This document shows positions 28,017-36,159 of a stretch of 64,000 nt of DNA, piece by piece. The notes beneath the pieces were generated by a model, which was given only the letters and a program-made list of their open reading frames with translations, did not search any database and was not told the DNA's origin. The stretch spans positions 806,001 through 870,000 of the forward strand of contig NZ_CAJZAH010000002.1 of the NCBI RefSeq assembly GCF_914271545.1, given 5' to 3'. Source of the stretch: Cupriavidus respiraculi. GTDB taxonomy: Bacteria > Pseudomonadota > Gammaproteobacteria > Burkholderiales > Burkholderiaceae. Position numbers and translations under genes: made by a program. Each line of letters opens with the position of its first letter. Within the stretch, counting starts at the first letter, position 1.

Positions 28017-28042
28017 ACGGCCGGCGAGACATCGCCGGCCGT
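28017..28042 (+). terminator. Terminator after fbp
   Basis: An 11-base stem, ACGGCCGGCGA with TCGCCGGCCGT, and a GACA loop, followed by TCTGCTTT, 25 bases after the fbp stop. Confidence 0.78.
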
Positions 28043-28122
28043 TCTGCTTTCAGACACGGCTGACGCCACAGGCGGCTGGCGCTCCCTAAGCTGCTGTTTC
28101 CATCGACTCCCGAGGAACAGCC

Positions 28123-28545
28123 ATGCCTGCCATTTCCGCGGCCGCCCCGCGCCGCTCGCCTTGGATGCCCGATAGCGGCCACGACGTCCCGCTGCCCCAC
28201 CGGCCCGGCTGCGGCTTCGCCCCTGCCTCCGAGAGCGTCGTCGCCGTCGTCGCCGGGCGGTTGCGCAGCGCGCTGGACACGGCCGACGCGCTCGGCCTGG
28301 GCCCGGCCGACCCGATCGACCTGCACGTCTGCGAACTGCGCCAGCTCGCCCGCTGGGGCATCGTTGCGGGGGCGCAGGATATCCGCCCGTACTTCCAGCG
28401 CTGGACCATCGACGACGCCGACCCGGTGTTTCCGGTCGCGGTGGCCGAGCTGCGCGGGATGCTGGCGCGGCTTGACGCCCTGCACCCGATGGAAGATCGA
28501 TCCGGGGCGATCGCCCCGCCGCCCCTGGGCCGGACGTTCTGCTGA
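28123..28545 (+). CDS. Protein of unknown function, related to the protein at 29857-30306
   Basis: 140 residues with a Pro-rich N-terminus and no signal or membrane segment. The core (about 70-120) carries LRQLARWGI, YF at 90-91, IDDADPVFP at 96-104 and ELR at 109-111. The protein at 29857-30306 has the same elements at the same spacing, so the two are paralogues. I do not recognise the family. GAGGAACAG precedes the ATG at 28123. Its neighbours are fbp (terminated) and tRNA-Thr, so it is likely a single-gene unit. Confidence 0.7.
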   Translation: MPAISAAAPRRSPWMPDSGHDVPLPHRPGCGFAPASESVVAVVAGRLRSALDTADALGLGPADPIDLHVCELRQLARWGIVAGAQDIRPYFQRWTIDDADPVFPVAVAELRGMLARLDALHPMEDRSGAIAPPPLGRTFC

Positions 28546-28603
28546 CGCTTGCGCCGGTCCCATGGCCATGGGACCGGCGCCCCAGAAAAGTGGCAGCAGG
28601 GGC

Positions 28604-28632
28604 TTCCCAACCGCAAAAACCGCTGCTATTAT
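28604..28632 (+). promoter_or_regulatory. Promoter of tRNA-Thr
   Basis: TTCCCA at 28604-28609, a 17-base spacer and TATTAT at 28627-28632, followed by a GC-rich discriminator (GCGGGC) of the kind seen at stringently controlled stable-RNA promoters. The predicted start is about 25 bases before the tRNA. Confidence 0.5.
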
Positions 28633-28665
28633 TGCGGGCTCTATCCGGCTCCGCCCGGAAAGGTC

Positions 28666-28741
28666 GCCGAAGTAGCTCAGTCGGTAGAGCAGCTCATTCG
28701 TAATGAGAAGGTCGGGGGTTCGATTCCTCTCTTCGGCACCA
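28666..28741 (+). tRNA. tRNA-Thr (CGT)
   Basis: 76 bases including an encoded CCA. Acceptor stem GCCGAAG pairs with CTTCGGC, the D arm contains AGCTCAG...GGTAGAGC, the anticodon stem-loop is CTCATTCGTAATGAG with CGT at 28699-28701, and the T arm is GGGGGTTCGATTCCTCT. It reads codon ACG. A terminator follows 15 bases later. Confidence 0.97.
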
Positions 28742-28755
28742 ACGGATCCAAACGC

Positions 28756-28781
28756 AAAGCCCAGCCCTCCGGCTGGGCTTT
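28756..28781 (+). terminator. Terminator after tRNA-Thr
   Basis: An 11-base perfect stem, AAAGCCCAGCC with GGCTGGGCTTT, and a CTCC loop, followed by TGTCGTTT. Confidence 0.85.
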
Positions 28782-28963
28782 GTCGTTTCCGGGCGCGGCG
28801 CTTCTGACGCGGCCGCAATGCCGCCACACTTGTTACTCCCCGCGTTCGCTGCACGGTGCCAAACTGGTTCACGCCCCACCACGGGCCATGAGCAGCGAAG
28901 GGCATTGCCATCTCCCCGCGAGCCGCAGGCGCCTTCGCTCCAACCCAGGAGATCGCAGACGCC

Positions 28964-29758
28964 ATGACTACCTCAGCACAGAACGGAAACAAGGGCGGAA
29001 CGTCCGCCATGCACACGCCACCCGTGGTCTCGCCCCAGGCATGGGAGGCCGCGCGCCAGCAGTTGCTCGTCAAGGAAAAGGCCCACACGCGCGCCCGCGA
29101 CGCGCTGGCGTCCGAGCGCCGCCGCATGCCATGGATGGCGGTGGAGAAGGACTACGCCTTCGAGGGTCCGGCGGGCAAGCTCAGCTTGCGCGAGATGTTC
29201 GACGGCCGGCGCCAGTTGATCGTCTACCGCGCCTTCTTCGAGCCGGGCGTGTTCGGCTGGCCCGACCATGCCTGCCGCGGCTGCTCACTGGTGGCCGACC
29301 AGGTGGCCCATGTCGCGCACCTGAACGCGCGCGACACGACGCTCGCGTTCGTCTCGCGCGCGCCGCAGTCAGACATCGCGCGGCTGAAAGCCCGCATGGG
29401 CTGGACGATGCCATGGTTCACGATCACCGACGACTTCGACACCGACTTTGGCGTCAACGAATGGCACGGCACCAACGTGTTCTTTCGCGACGGCGAACGC
29501 GTGTTCCGCACCTACTTCCTGAACAACCGCGGCGACGAGCAGATGGGCGGCACGTGGAACTACCTGGACATCACGCCGCTAGGCCGGCAGGAGGTCTGGG
29601 AGGATTCGCCGGAGGGCTACCCGCAGACACCGCCCTACAAATGGTGGAACTGGCACGACAGCTACGTGGCGGGCGCGGAGCCGGACAGGAAATGGGTGGA
29701 GATTTCCGATGCCGGGGAGAAGGCGTTCCGCAACCAGCAGGCTGGCGCCAATCCATGA
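28964..29758 (+). CDS. DUF899 (thioredoxin-like) family protein
   Basis: 264 residues. Family features are RRMPWMAVEKDYAF (about 48-61), VYRAFFEPGVFGWPDHACRGCS with a CxxC pair near 100, and WHGTNVFFRDG later in the domain. DUF899 proteins have a thioredoxin-like fold and are thought to be redox-related, but no reaction is established. The protein is predicted cytoplasmic. The ATG at 28964 follows CAGGAG at a slightly long distance; an internal ATG at residue 16 is an alternative. It is flanked on both sides by the two paralogous unknown proteins (28123 and 29857). Confidence 0.85.
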   Translation: MTTSAQNGNKGGTSAMHTPPVVSPQAWEAARQQLLVKEKAHTRARDALASERRRMPWMAVEKDYAFEGPAGKLSLREMFDGRRQLIVYRAFFEPGVFGWPDHACRGCSLVADQVAHVAHLNARDTTLAFVSRAPQSDIARLKARMGWTMPWFTITDDFDTDFGVNEWHGTNVFFRDGERVFRTYFLNNRGDEQMGGTWNYLDITPLGRQEVWEDSPEGYPQTPPYKWWNWHDSYVAGAEPDRKWVEISDAGEKAFRNQQAGANP

Positions 29759-29856
29759 TGCAAGCGGGGGCGCAGCACATTCAGACTTCCCTCATGCCCG
29801 CCCCGCGGCGGGCGCCATAACCTGTCTCCTCCCACTGACTCTCTACGGAGGAAACC

Positions 29857-30306
29857 ATGAGTCTGAACGTCATTCCCTGCATCGACATCAACAACCGCCT
29901 CGCCCCCGAGGCCGCGCCAATTCCCGCGGACTGGCGGCGGCCCATCGCGGCGGACGTGGCCTACAACACCCTGCTGCCCGCCGACAAGGACGAGGTCGGC
30001 GAGGTCGCCGCGCTGCTGGACAACTTGCTCCGCGAAGCGCGCGGCGATTTCTCGACGATGATGCATACGGTGCCGCTGGACGTACTGCGCAAGCTCGACA
30101 GCTGGGGCATCAAGATCAGCGGCGAACTGGTGGGCGACTACTTCGACCTCGGTTCGATCGACGACCGCGATCCCACCTATCCGATCACAACCGACGAACT
30201 CCGTGCGCTGCGCGGGGCGCTGGCGCGCCTCGAGCATGCGGGCGACCGACTGCTGTGTCCGCGGGGGCGAACGGCGGGGCTCAGGGTGGTGAGCGGCGGG
30301 GTCTGA
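29857..30306 (+). CDS. Protein of unknown function, paralogue of the protein at 28123-28545
   Basis: 149 residues, soluble. The core shows LRKLDSWGI (77-85), YF at 95-96, IDDRDPTYP at 101-109 and ELR at 114-116. These match the other protein at equal spacing (WGI to YF 12 residues, YF to IDD 6, IDD to ELR 13). The N-terminal half is acidic and helix-rich (KDEVGEVAALLDNLLREA). TACGGAGGAAACC gives an excellent ribosome site before the ATG at 29857. It lies 98 bases after the DUF899 gene and may be co-transcribed with it. Function unknown. Confidence 0.75.
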   Translation: MSLNVIPCIDINNRLAPEAAPIPADWRRPIAADVAYNTLLPADKDEVGEVAALLDNLLREARGDFSTMMHTVPLDVLRKLDSWGIKISGELVGDYFDLGSIDDRDPTYPITTDELRALRGALARLEHAGDRLLCPRGRTAGLRVVSGGV

Positions 30307-30447
30307 GCCTGACGCCCGCGGCATCGCGGTGACGGCCGGTCGCCCCGGAATTTCCCTGGGCGACCGGCCGTCAATAGCGAATCAGCAGGGATCTCGGCAA
30401 CGCCGGGCTGTGTCAACATGGGTGCGTTCTCCCTACGGAGCACCGCC

Positions 30448-31188
30448 ATGCCCATCCGTTTCCTGCGCGACATCTCGGGTAAGGACCGATCGCAGCCATC
30501 GAACCGCCGGCTCGGTCTGTCGCTCGCCTTCGTCGCCGGCGCCACCAATGCCGGCGGCTTCCTGGCCGTGCAGCAATACACGTCGCACATGACCGGAATC
30601 GTCTCGCATATGGCCGACGAACTCGCGGTCGGCGACATCGCCACTGTCACGACCGGTCTCGGCGGGCTGCTCTGCTTTCTCGGCGGCGCCGCGACCACTG
30701 CAGCGCTGGTGAACTGGGCCCGCCGCCAGAACCTGCAGAGCGCCTATGCCGCCCCGCTGATGCTGGAGGCCGCGCTGCTGCTGCTCTTCGGCCTGCTCGG
30801 CCACGCCTTCGTCGACCGCAACTGGATGTTCGTGCCGGCCACCGTCGCGCTGCTGTGCTACATCATGGGCCTGCAGAATGCGCTGATCACGAAGGCGTCG
30901 AACTACGAGATCCGCACGACCCATGTGACCGGCATCGTTACCGACTTGGGAATCGAGCTGGGCAAGCTGTTTTACTGGAATGTCGCCACGCACGAACACA
31001 GGGTGCTGGCGAACCGGCCCAAGCTGCGCCTGCTGGGCGGATTGCTGGCCATGTTCTTTGTCGGCGGCGTGGCCGGTGCGCTGGGCTTCAAGCGTATCGG
31101 TTTCGTGACCACGGTGCCGCTCGCCCTGATCGTTTCGCTGCTGGCGGTGGTGCCCATCGTCGACGACCTGCGGGACCGGCTGCGCTGA
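30448..31188 (+). CDS. YoaK/DUF1275-family membrane protein
   Basis: 246-residue inner-membrane protein with about six hydrophobic segments. The N-terminal LAFVAGATNAGGFLAVQQYTSHMTG and the central NALITKASNYEIRTTHVTGIVTD are hallmarks of the DUF1275 family, whose transport role is suspected but unproved. I chose the ATG at 30448, after CTACGGAG. Starting at 30418 would add ten residues and bypass that site. It is convergent with the FapA-like gene. Confidence 0.87.
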   Translation: MPIRFLRDISGKDRSQPSNRRLGLSLAFVAGATNAGGFLAVQQYTSHMTGIVSHMADELAVGDIATVTTGLGGLLCFLGGAATTAALVNWARRQNLQSAYAAPLMLEAALLLLFGLLGHAFVDRNWMFVPATVALLCYIMGLQNALITKASNYEIRTTHVTGIVTDLGIELGKLFYWNVATHEHRVLANRPKLRLLGGLLAMFFVGGVAGALGFKRIGFVTTVPLALIVSLLAVVPIVDDLRDRLR

Positions 31189-31236
31189 GGGCCGGCATCA
31201 CGGAGCACGGCCCCGCTCCGCCGCCCGTCCCGCACG

Positions 31237-32922
31237 CTACACAAACCCGATCCGGTCATCCACCAACCGCAGCTCGCCCCCGTTCATGTCCTCCATCACC
31301 CGCATCGACTTCTGGCCGATCCACAGCGTCACGCCGCCATGGATCTTCTTGCCGACGACCACCGCCGCCTCGGGATAGGGCTGCAGCTGCTCGGTCAGCT
31401 GGACCAGCCGGGCGTCGATGTCGAGCGTTTCGCGCGTGTATTTGAACAGGGTGGCGCGGGCCTTTTCGCGCAGTTCCGGCGTAGCCTTTTCGGGATGCTT
31501 GGCGAAGAAGGCGATCAGTTGCTGCACCTTGGCCTGGTCCTGCTCCATGCGTTCGCGCGTGGATTCGAGCGCGGCCTTCTCGGCGCCCATGTAAGGATTC
31601 AGGCCGACATGGATGACCGTCGCGGTGCCCGCATGCGCGCCCAGCGTGGCGGCGCGTACCGCATGCCAGGCGCGGCAGCGCCCGCCCGTGATATTGCCGG
31701 CGCCGACGGCGGGATCGCCAGCGGTGATGGTCTCTCCGGCCGCGACATCGCTCTGGCGGATGCCGCTCTCCACCGCAATGCTGGTGCCCGCTTCGACCAC
31801 CGCGTTTTCGATGAAGCGCGCATGGACCGCGCCCTTGCAGTGGATGCGCGCGATCGCGCTGGCGGGATCGTGCTGGCCGGTCTCGGACTTGCCGATGATG
31901 CCGCCGCTGACCATCACGTTGCCGCCGGCCTCGACGTGGGCGGCCTCGATGGTGCCGCTGACGATGACATCGCCCGCGACCTTTACGGTCATGCCCGTCT
32001 TGATATCGCCGTTGACGCGCAGCGTGCCGTCGAAGGCGATATTGCCCGAATGCATGTCGACGGCCTCGACGTCGACGACCGGATTGACCGAGATGCCGTT
32101 GGCGATGACCGACGGCATGCCGGCCACCGCGGCCACCAGCACGTTGGGATCCTGCGGGTCGGGCGCGACGCCGCTGACCCGTTCGGAGAACGGCGGGTCG
32201 GCGACCTCGGGGGCCGGCAGCGTGCGGCCGTAGACGTCCTTGCCCGCCGTGCCCGGCACCGCGGGAACGCGGCGCATCAGCGGCGTGCCCGGCTTGACCA
32301 GCAGCAACGAGCCGAGATCGCGAAAGTCGATGCGTGCGGTCTTGCTGTCTTCCGCGGGCCGCCGGTCCTGCAGCAGGTTGACGAAGCGCGCCGGCGTGCC
32401 CGGCTTCGGCGCGATGCCGGTCACGATGGGCAGCCCGTCGCAAACGCCCGCCTCGAAGGCGCGGTTCAGCGCGTCCTCGTCCGGCTCCGCCACGATGGCG
32501 CGCGAGGCCAGCGCCGTGCGCACGTCGATCGGCGTGACCGGCTTGCCGCCCTGCGCGGCCAGCAACGTGAGCCGCACCGTCAGTTCGTCGCGTTCGATCT
32601 CCAGCTCGAAATAGCCGTCGAGCAGTTCGCCGACGACGGCCTCCACCGGCTCGCTGCCGCGCTGGCACGCCAGCAGCCATTTGCCGATGGCGCCATCGTC
32701 GAGGCTCGCCTCGTGCCAGCCCTTGGCCGCCAGCGCGTCGAGCAGCTCCGCCCGATCCGGCGGCATGCGGCCGTCGTCCGGCACGAACGTCGCGATGATT
32801 GTCTTACCCGTTCCGTCCAACCCTACCGTCAAACCCCGCGCGGTGTCGCTCCCCGGCTCCGCGCTTGTGATGCCCGCCGTGGCGGCACCGATCACCGCCA
32901 TATTGTCGGTCTCGATGTTCAT
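31237..32922 (-). CDS. FapA / DUF342 domain protein
   Basis: 561 residues. The central and C-terminal parts match DUF342 (FapA, flagellar assembly protein A family): GSLLLVKPGTPLMRRVPAVPG, then a long parallel beta-helix-like region with regularly spaced short strands (NGDIKTGMTVKVAGDVIVSG, VEAGGNVMVSGGIIGKSE), and a C-terminal coiled coil (about 455-520). Such proteins are linked to cell-surface or flagellar and regulatory functions, but the role is poorly defined. No flagellar gene is nearby. I start at the ATG at 32922, after AGGGGGACCC. A frame extending to 33009 lies before that site. Confidence 0.85.
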   Translation of the reverse strand: MNIETDNMAVIGAATAGITSAEPGSDTARGLTVGLDGTGKTIIATFVPDDGRMPPDRAELLDALAAKGWHEASLDDGAIGKWLLACQRGSEPVEAVVGELLDGYFELEIERDELTVRLTLLAAQGGKPVTPIDVRTALASRAIVAEPDEDALNRAFEAGVCDGLPIVTGIAPKPGTPARFVNLLQDRRPAEDSKTARIDFRDLGSLLLVKPGTPLMRRVPAVPGTAGKDVYGRTLPAPEVADPPFSERVSGVAPDPQDPNVLVAAVAGMPSVIANGISVNPVVDVEAVDMHSGNIAFDGTLRVNGDIKTGMTVKVAGDVIVSGTIEAAHVEAGGNVMVSGGIIGKSETGQHDPASAIARIHCKGAVHARFIENAVVEAGTSIAVESGIRQSDVAAGETITAGDPAVGAGNITGGRCRAWHAVRAATLGAHAGTATVIHVGLNPYMGAEKAALESTRERMEQDQAKVQQLIAFFAKHPEKATPELREKARATLFKYTRETLDIDARLVQLTEQLQPYPEAAVVVGKKIHGGVTLWIGQKSMRVMEDMNGGELRLVDDRIGFV

Positions 32923-33240
32923 GGGTCCCCCTGTTGTTCTGACTTCGTGTACAGGCAGACGGCGCCAAGACATGCCGCCCTGTCGTAAACCACGGCGGAT
33001 TGTCCGCAAAGTTTAGGGCTCTGGGGGGCTCACCCCCCTTCATGGGGGTCGTTGCACGCTGCTGGTGCTAGGGGATTACCCCAGGATGCCGGTCAACGTG
33101 ACCGAACGCACGGACGGCATGGGCGCAGTCGGGCCGTGCGGGAATTCGGTAAACTGTCGGCCTCATCGCGCAGGCCTGGCCTTCGCGCCGGGCCCCGGCC
33201 CTCCCGCCTTCCTGCTGCTGCCCCGCCGCAAACTGCCATC
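32923..33240. promoter_or_regulatory. Divergent intergenic region, FapA-like gene / methyltransferase
   Basis: 318 bases with no gene I can support. It holds short symmetric pieces, GGTCA-ACG-TGACC (33091-33103) and GGGG-ATTA-CCCC (33071-33082). A TAAACT at 33150-33155 could be a -10 for the methyltransferase gene. Nothing here is decisive. Confidence 0.35.
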
Positions 33241-34095
33241 ATGTCCGACCACCACGAAATCCGTCCCGGCCAATCCATCGAACTGCTCAAGGCGCTGCAC
33301 ATCCTCACGCGCGACGGCAAGATGAACCAGGACAGCCGCCGCAAGCTCAAGCAGGTCTACCACCTGTACCAGTTCATCGAGCCGCTGCTGCAGGACGTCA
33401 TGCGCGAGCGCGGCGCGGTCACATTGGTCGACCATGGCGCCGGCAAGTCTTACCTTGGCTTCATCCTGTACGACCTGTTTTTCAAGGCGCAGCAGGAACA
33501 GCAGGAACAGCAGGACCTGGCCGACGGCTCGCACATCTATGGCATCGAGACCCGCGAGGCGCTGGTCAAGTCATCGGGCGAGCTCGCACAGCGGCTCGGC
33601 TTCAAGGGCATGTCCTTCCTGAACCTGTCGGTGGCCGACTCCATCGTGTCGGACCGGTTGCCCGCGACGGTGGACATCGTCACCGCGCTGCACGCCTGCG
33701 ACACCGCCACCGACGACGCCATCCGCTTCGCGCTCGAGAAGAAGGCCCGCCATATCGTCGTGGTGCCCTGCTGCCAGGCCGAGGTGGCCGGCGTGCTGCG
33801 GCGGAACAAATCGAAGGCGCTGGCGAATCCGCTGACCGAGATCTGGCGCCATCCCATCCATACCCGCGAGTTCGGCAGCCAGGTGACCAACGTGCTGCGC
33901 TGCCTGCAGCTCGAAGCGCACGGCTACCAGGTCACCGTCACCGAACTGGTGGGCTGGGAGCATTCGATGAAGAACGAGCTGATCGTGGCGCAGTACAAGG
34001 ACCTGCCGCGGCGCCGGCCGGCGGAGCGGCTCGACAACGTGCTGGAGACGCTGGGCCTGGCGGAAATGCGGGAGCGCTTCTTCACCACCCCGTGA
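33241..34095 (+). CDS. SAM-dependent methyltransferase (Methyltransf_32-like)
   Basis: 284 residues. Rossmann-type SAM site VDHGAGKSYLGF near 62-73, acidic strand end GIETRE near 101, NLSVADS near 126, and a catalytic-region DIVTALHACDTATD near 142. VVVPCCQAEV further on is typical of the Methyltransf_32 group, whose substrates (probably RNA or protein) are mostly unknown. The ATG at 33241 fits best; frames opening earlier lie in Pro-rich non-family sequence. It faces the DUF1415 gene convergently with a 27-base gap. Confidence 0.82.
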   Translation: MSDHHEIRPGQSIELLKALHILTRDGKMNQDSRRKLKQVYHLYQFIEPLLQDVMRERGAVTLVDHGAGKSYLGFILYDLFFKAQQEQQEQQDLADGSHIYGIETREALVKSSGELAQRLGFKGMSFLNLSVADSIVSDRLPATVDIVTALHACDTATDDAIRFALEKKARHIVVVPCCQAEVAGVLRRNKSKALANPLTEIWRHPIHTREFGSQVTNVLRCLQLEAHGYQVTVTELVGWEHSMKNELIVAQYKDLPRRRPAERLDNVLETLGLAEMRERFFTTP

Positions 34096-34122
34096 GGGCG
34101 GCCACGACCGGGCTTGGCCCGC

Positions 34123-34707
34123 TCATCCGCCCCCGCTCTCGTCTTCCTCGCGCATCCACCGGCGCCAGCCCTCATGGCCTAGGCGGCGCATCGTCTCCGC
34201 GTTGCGCTCGTAGATGTCCGCGGCATCCGGAAACGCCTCCACGGCCCGCGCGATGCTGTCCTCGCGCAGCAGATGCAGGATCGGATACGGCGCGCGGTTG
34301 GTGTAGTTCTCGATATCGTCGGCGTCGCTGCCGCTGAACTGGTAGTCCGGATGGAAGCTGGCGATCTGCAGTGTGCCTTCCAGCCGCAGGCTCTGCAGCA
34401 GGCGCTCGGCGAGGTACAGCACATCGTTGTATTCGGCGAAGTCGGCCAGGGCATGCGGCACGATCAGCAGCGTGGTGTCGATCTGCGCGGGGTCGGCCTC
34501 GGCCAGCGTCCGCAATTCGCTCTCGAGCTGTTCCAGCACACCCTCGGCGTCGCGCGCCTCGCACACGGCGTAACGCACCTGGTCTTTGACATGCACGCTC
34601 TTGGCGAAGGGGCACAGATTCAGCCCGATCACCGCGCGGGTCAGCCAGTGCCGTGTGGCGGCGATCACGGCGTCGTTGGAGGCTTGCGTGGAAGGGGCTG
34701 GCGACAT
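34123..34707 (-). CDS. DUF1415 domain protein
   Basis: 194 residues, soluble. Conserved DUF1415 segments are RHWLTRAVIGLNLCPFAK near the N-terminus, TTLLIVPHAL, FHPDYQFSGS and NRAPYPILHLLRED. No reaction is known for this family. I prefer the ATG at 34707, which gives the family N-terminus after a short tail. An ATG at 34758 is also in frame and would add 17 residues of poor conservation. It is divergent from the flavoprotein at 34878. Confidence 0.85.
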   Translation of the reverse strand: MSPAPSTQASNDAVIAATRHWLTRAVIGLNLCPFAKSVHVKDQVRYAVCEARDAEGVLEQLESELRTLAEADPAQIDTTLLIVPHALADFAEYNDVLYLAERLLQSLRLEGTLQIASFHPDYQFSGSDADDIENYTNRAPYPILHLLREDSIARAVEAFPDAADIYERNAETMRRLGHEGWRRWMREEDESGGG

Positions 34708-34877
34708 GGAAAGGCGGCGCGGTCGAGGCGCCGGAGCGGCGTTGAAACAATGCAGCATTCTACTTCCCGCGCCGTCCCGTCTCGCAGCCCGCCCGGACCC
34801 GGGCCGCGCCCCGCCTTATAATCCGCCGCTGATCGCGCGCGCGTCGCGCGCTTCGTCACCCGACACATCCTCTTCCC

Positions 34878-36146
34878 ATGCCGCTTTCCCCCAGCCCTGC
34901 CTCGCCCCCCACCGTCGCCGTCATCGGCGGCGGCCCGGCCGGCCTGATGGCGGCCGAGGCGTTGGCCGGCGCGGGCATCGCCGTCGATGTCTACGACGCC
35001 ATGCCGTCGGTCGGCCGCAAGTTCCTGATGGCGGGCAAGGGCGGCATGAATCTCACGCACTCGGAGCCCGCCGAGCGCTTTGTCGGCCGCTATGGCAAGC
35101 GCGCCGCGCAGCTTGCGCCGCTGCTCGAACGTTTCGACGCGGCGGCGCTGCGCGCCTGGGTGCATGGCCTGGGCATCGACACCTTCGTCGGCAGCTCCGG
35201 CCGCGTCTTTCCCACCGACATGAAGGCCGCGCCGATGCTGCGCGCGTGGCTGCACCGGCTGCGCGAGTCCGGCGTGCGCCTGCATATGCGGCATCGCTGG
35301 ATCGGCTGGGATGACGCCGATACCCCTGGCAGCGTGCCGGCGCTGCGCTTCGCCACGCCGGACGGCGAGCGCCGGGTCGCGGCCGACGCGATCGTGCTCG
35401 CCCTGGGCGGCGGCAGCTGGGCCCGGCTCGGATCGGACGGTGCGTGGGTGCCGCTGCTGGCAGCGCGCGGCGTGGAGGTCGCACCGCTGCGTCCGGCGAA
35501 CTGCGGCTTCGATGTGGCATGGAGCGAGCATTTCCGCGCACGGTTCGCGGGGCAGCCGGTCAAGACCGTGGCCATCGGGCTGACCGATGCCGACGGCAAC
35601 GCGCACTATCGCCAGGGCGAGTTCGTGGTGACGGAAAGCGGCATCGAGGGCAGCCTCGTGTATGCGCTGTCCGCGCCGATGCGCGATCTGCTCGATGCCG
35701 GGCAAGAGGGAACCATCGTGCTGGACCTGGCGCCGGACATGGACGCCGCGCGCGTGGCCGCCGACGTTACCCGCCCGCGTGGCGCGCGCTCGCTGTCGAG
35801 CCATCTGCAGAGCCGGCTGGGCATCGCGGGGGTAAAGGCGGGGTTGCTGCGCGAGTGCCTGGCCAAGGAGGCCGTGCAGGAACCGGCACGGCTTGCCGCC
35901 GCGATCAAGGCCCTGCCGCTGCGGCTGGCGCGGCCGCGGCCCATCGATGAAGTGATCAGCAGCGCGGGCGGCGTGACGTTCGACGCCATGGATTCGCGAC
36001 TGATGCTGTCGGCCATGCCCGGCGTGTTCTGCGCCGGCGAGATGCTGGACTGGGAAGCGCCCACCGGCGGCTATCTGCTCACCGCCTGCTTCGCCAGCGG
36101 CCTGGCCGCGGGCCGGGGCGCGGCGCAGTGGCTGGCGCGGGGCTGA
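34878..36146 (+). CDS. TIGR03862-type flavoprotein (BaiN/HI0933-like)
   Basis: 422 residues. N-terminal FAD-binding VAVIGGGPAGLMAAEAL (14-30), then VGRKFLMAGKGGMNLTHSEP near 48-67, which is diagnostic of the HI0933/BaiN group. A second dinucleotide-site-like IVLALGGGSWARLGSDG is near 172, and a C-terminal FCAGEMLDWEAPTGGYLLT closes the FAD domain. Reaction unknown for this branch. It is divergent from DUF1415 and convergent with the next flavoprotein (13-base gap). Confidence 0.88.
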   Translation: MPLSPSPASPPTVAVIGGGPAGLMAAEALAGAGIAVDVYDAMPSVGRKFLMAGKGGMNLTHSEPAERFVGRYGKRAAQLAPLLERFDAAALRAWVHGLGIDTFVGSSGRVFPTDMKAAPMLRAWLHRLRESGVRLHMRHRWIGWDDADTPGSVPALRFATPDGERRVAADAIVLALGGGSWARLGSDGAWVPLLAARGVEVAPLRPANCGFDVAWSEHFRARFAGQPVKTVAIGLTDADGNAHYRQGEFVVTESGIEGSLVYALSAPMRDLLDAGQEGTIVLDLAPDMDAARVAADVTRPRGARSLSSHLQSRLGIAGVKAGLLRECLAKEAVQEPARLAAAIKALPLRLARPRPIDEVISSAGGVTFDAMDSRLMLSAMPGVFCAGEMLDWEAPTGGYLLTACFASGLAAGRGAAQWLARG

Positions 36147-36159
36147 AACTCCGCCGTCC

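Noticed and set aside
33055-33110. Possible small gene in the FapA/methyltransferase gap
   Set aside because: Short frames there lack ribosome sites and have no protein-like composition; only weak symmetric elements are visible.
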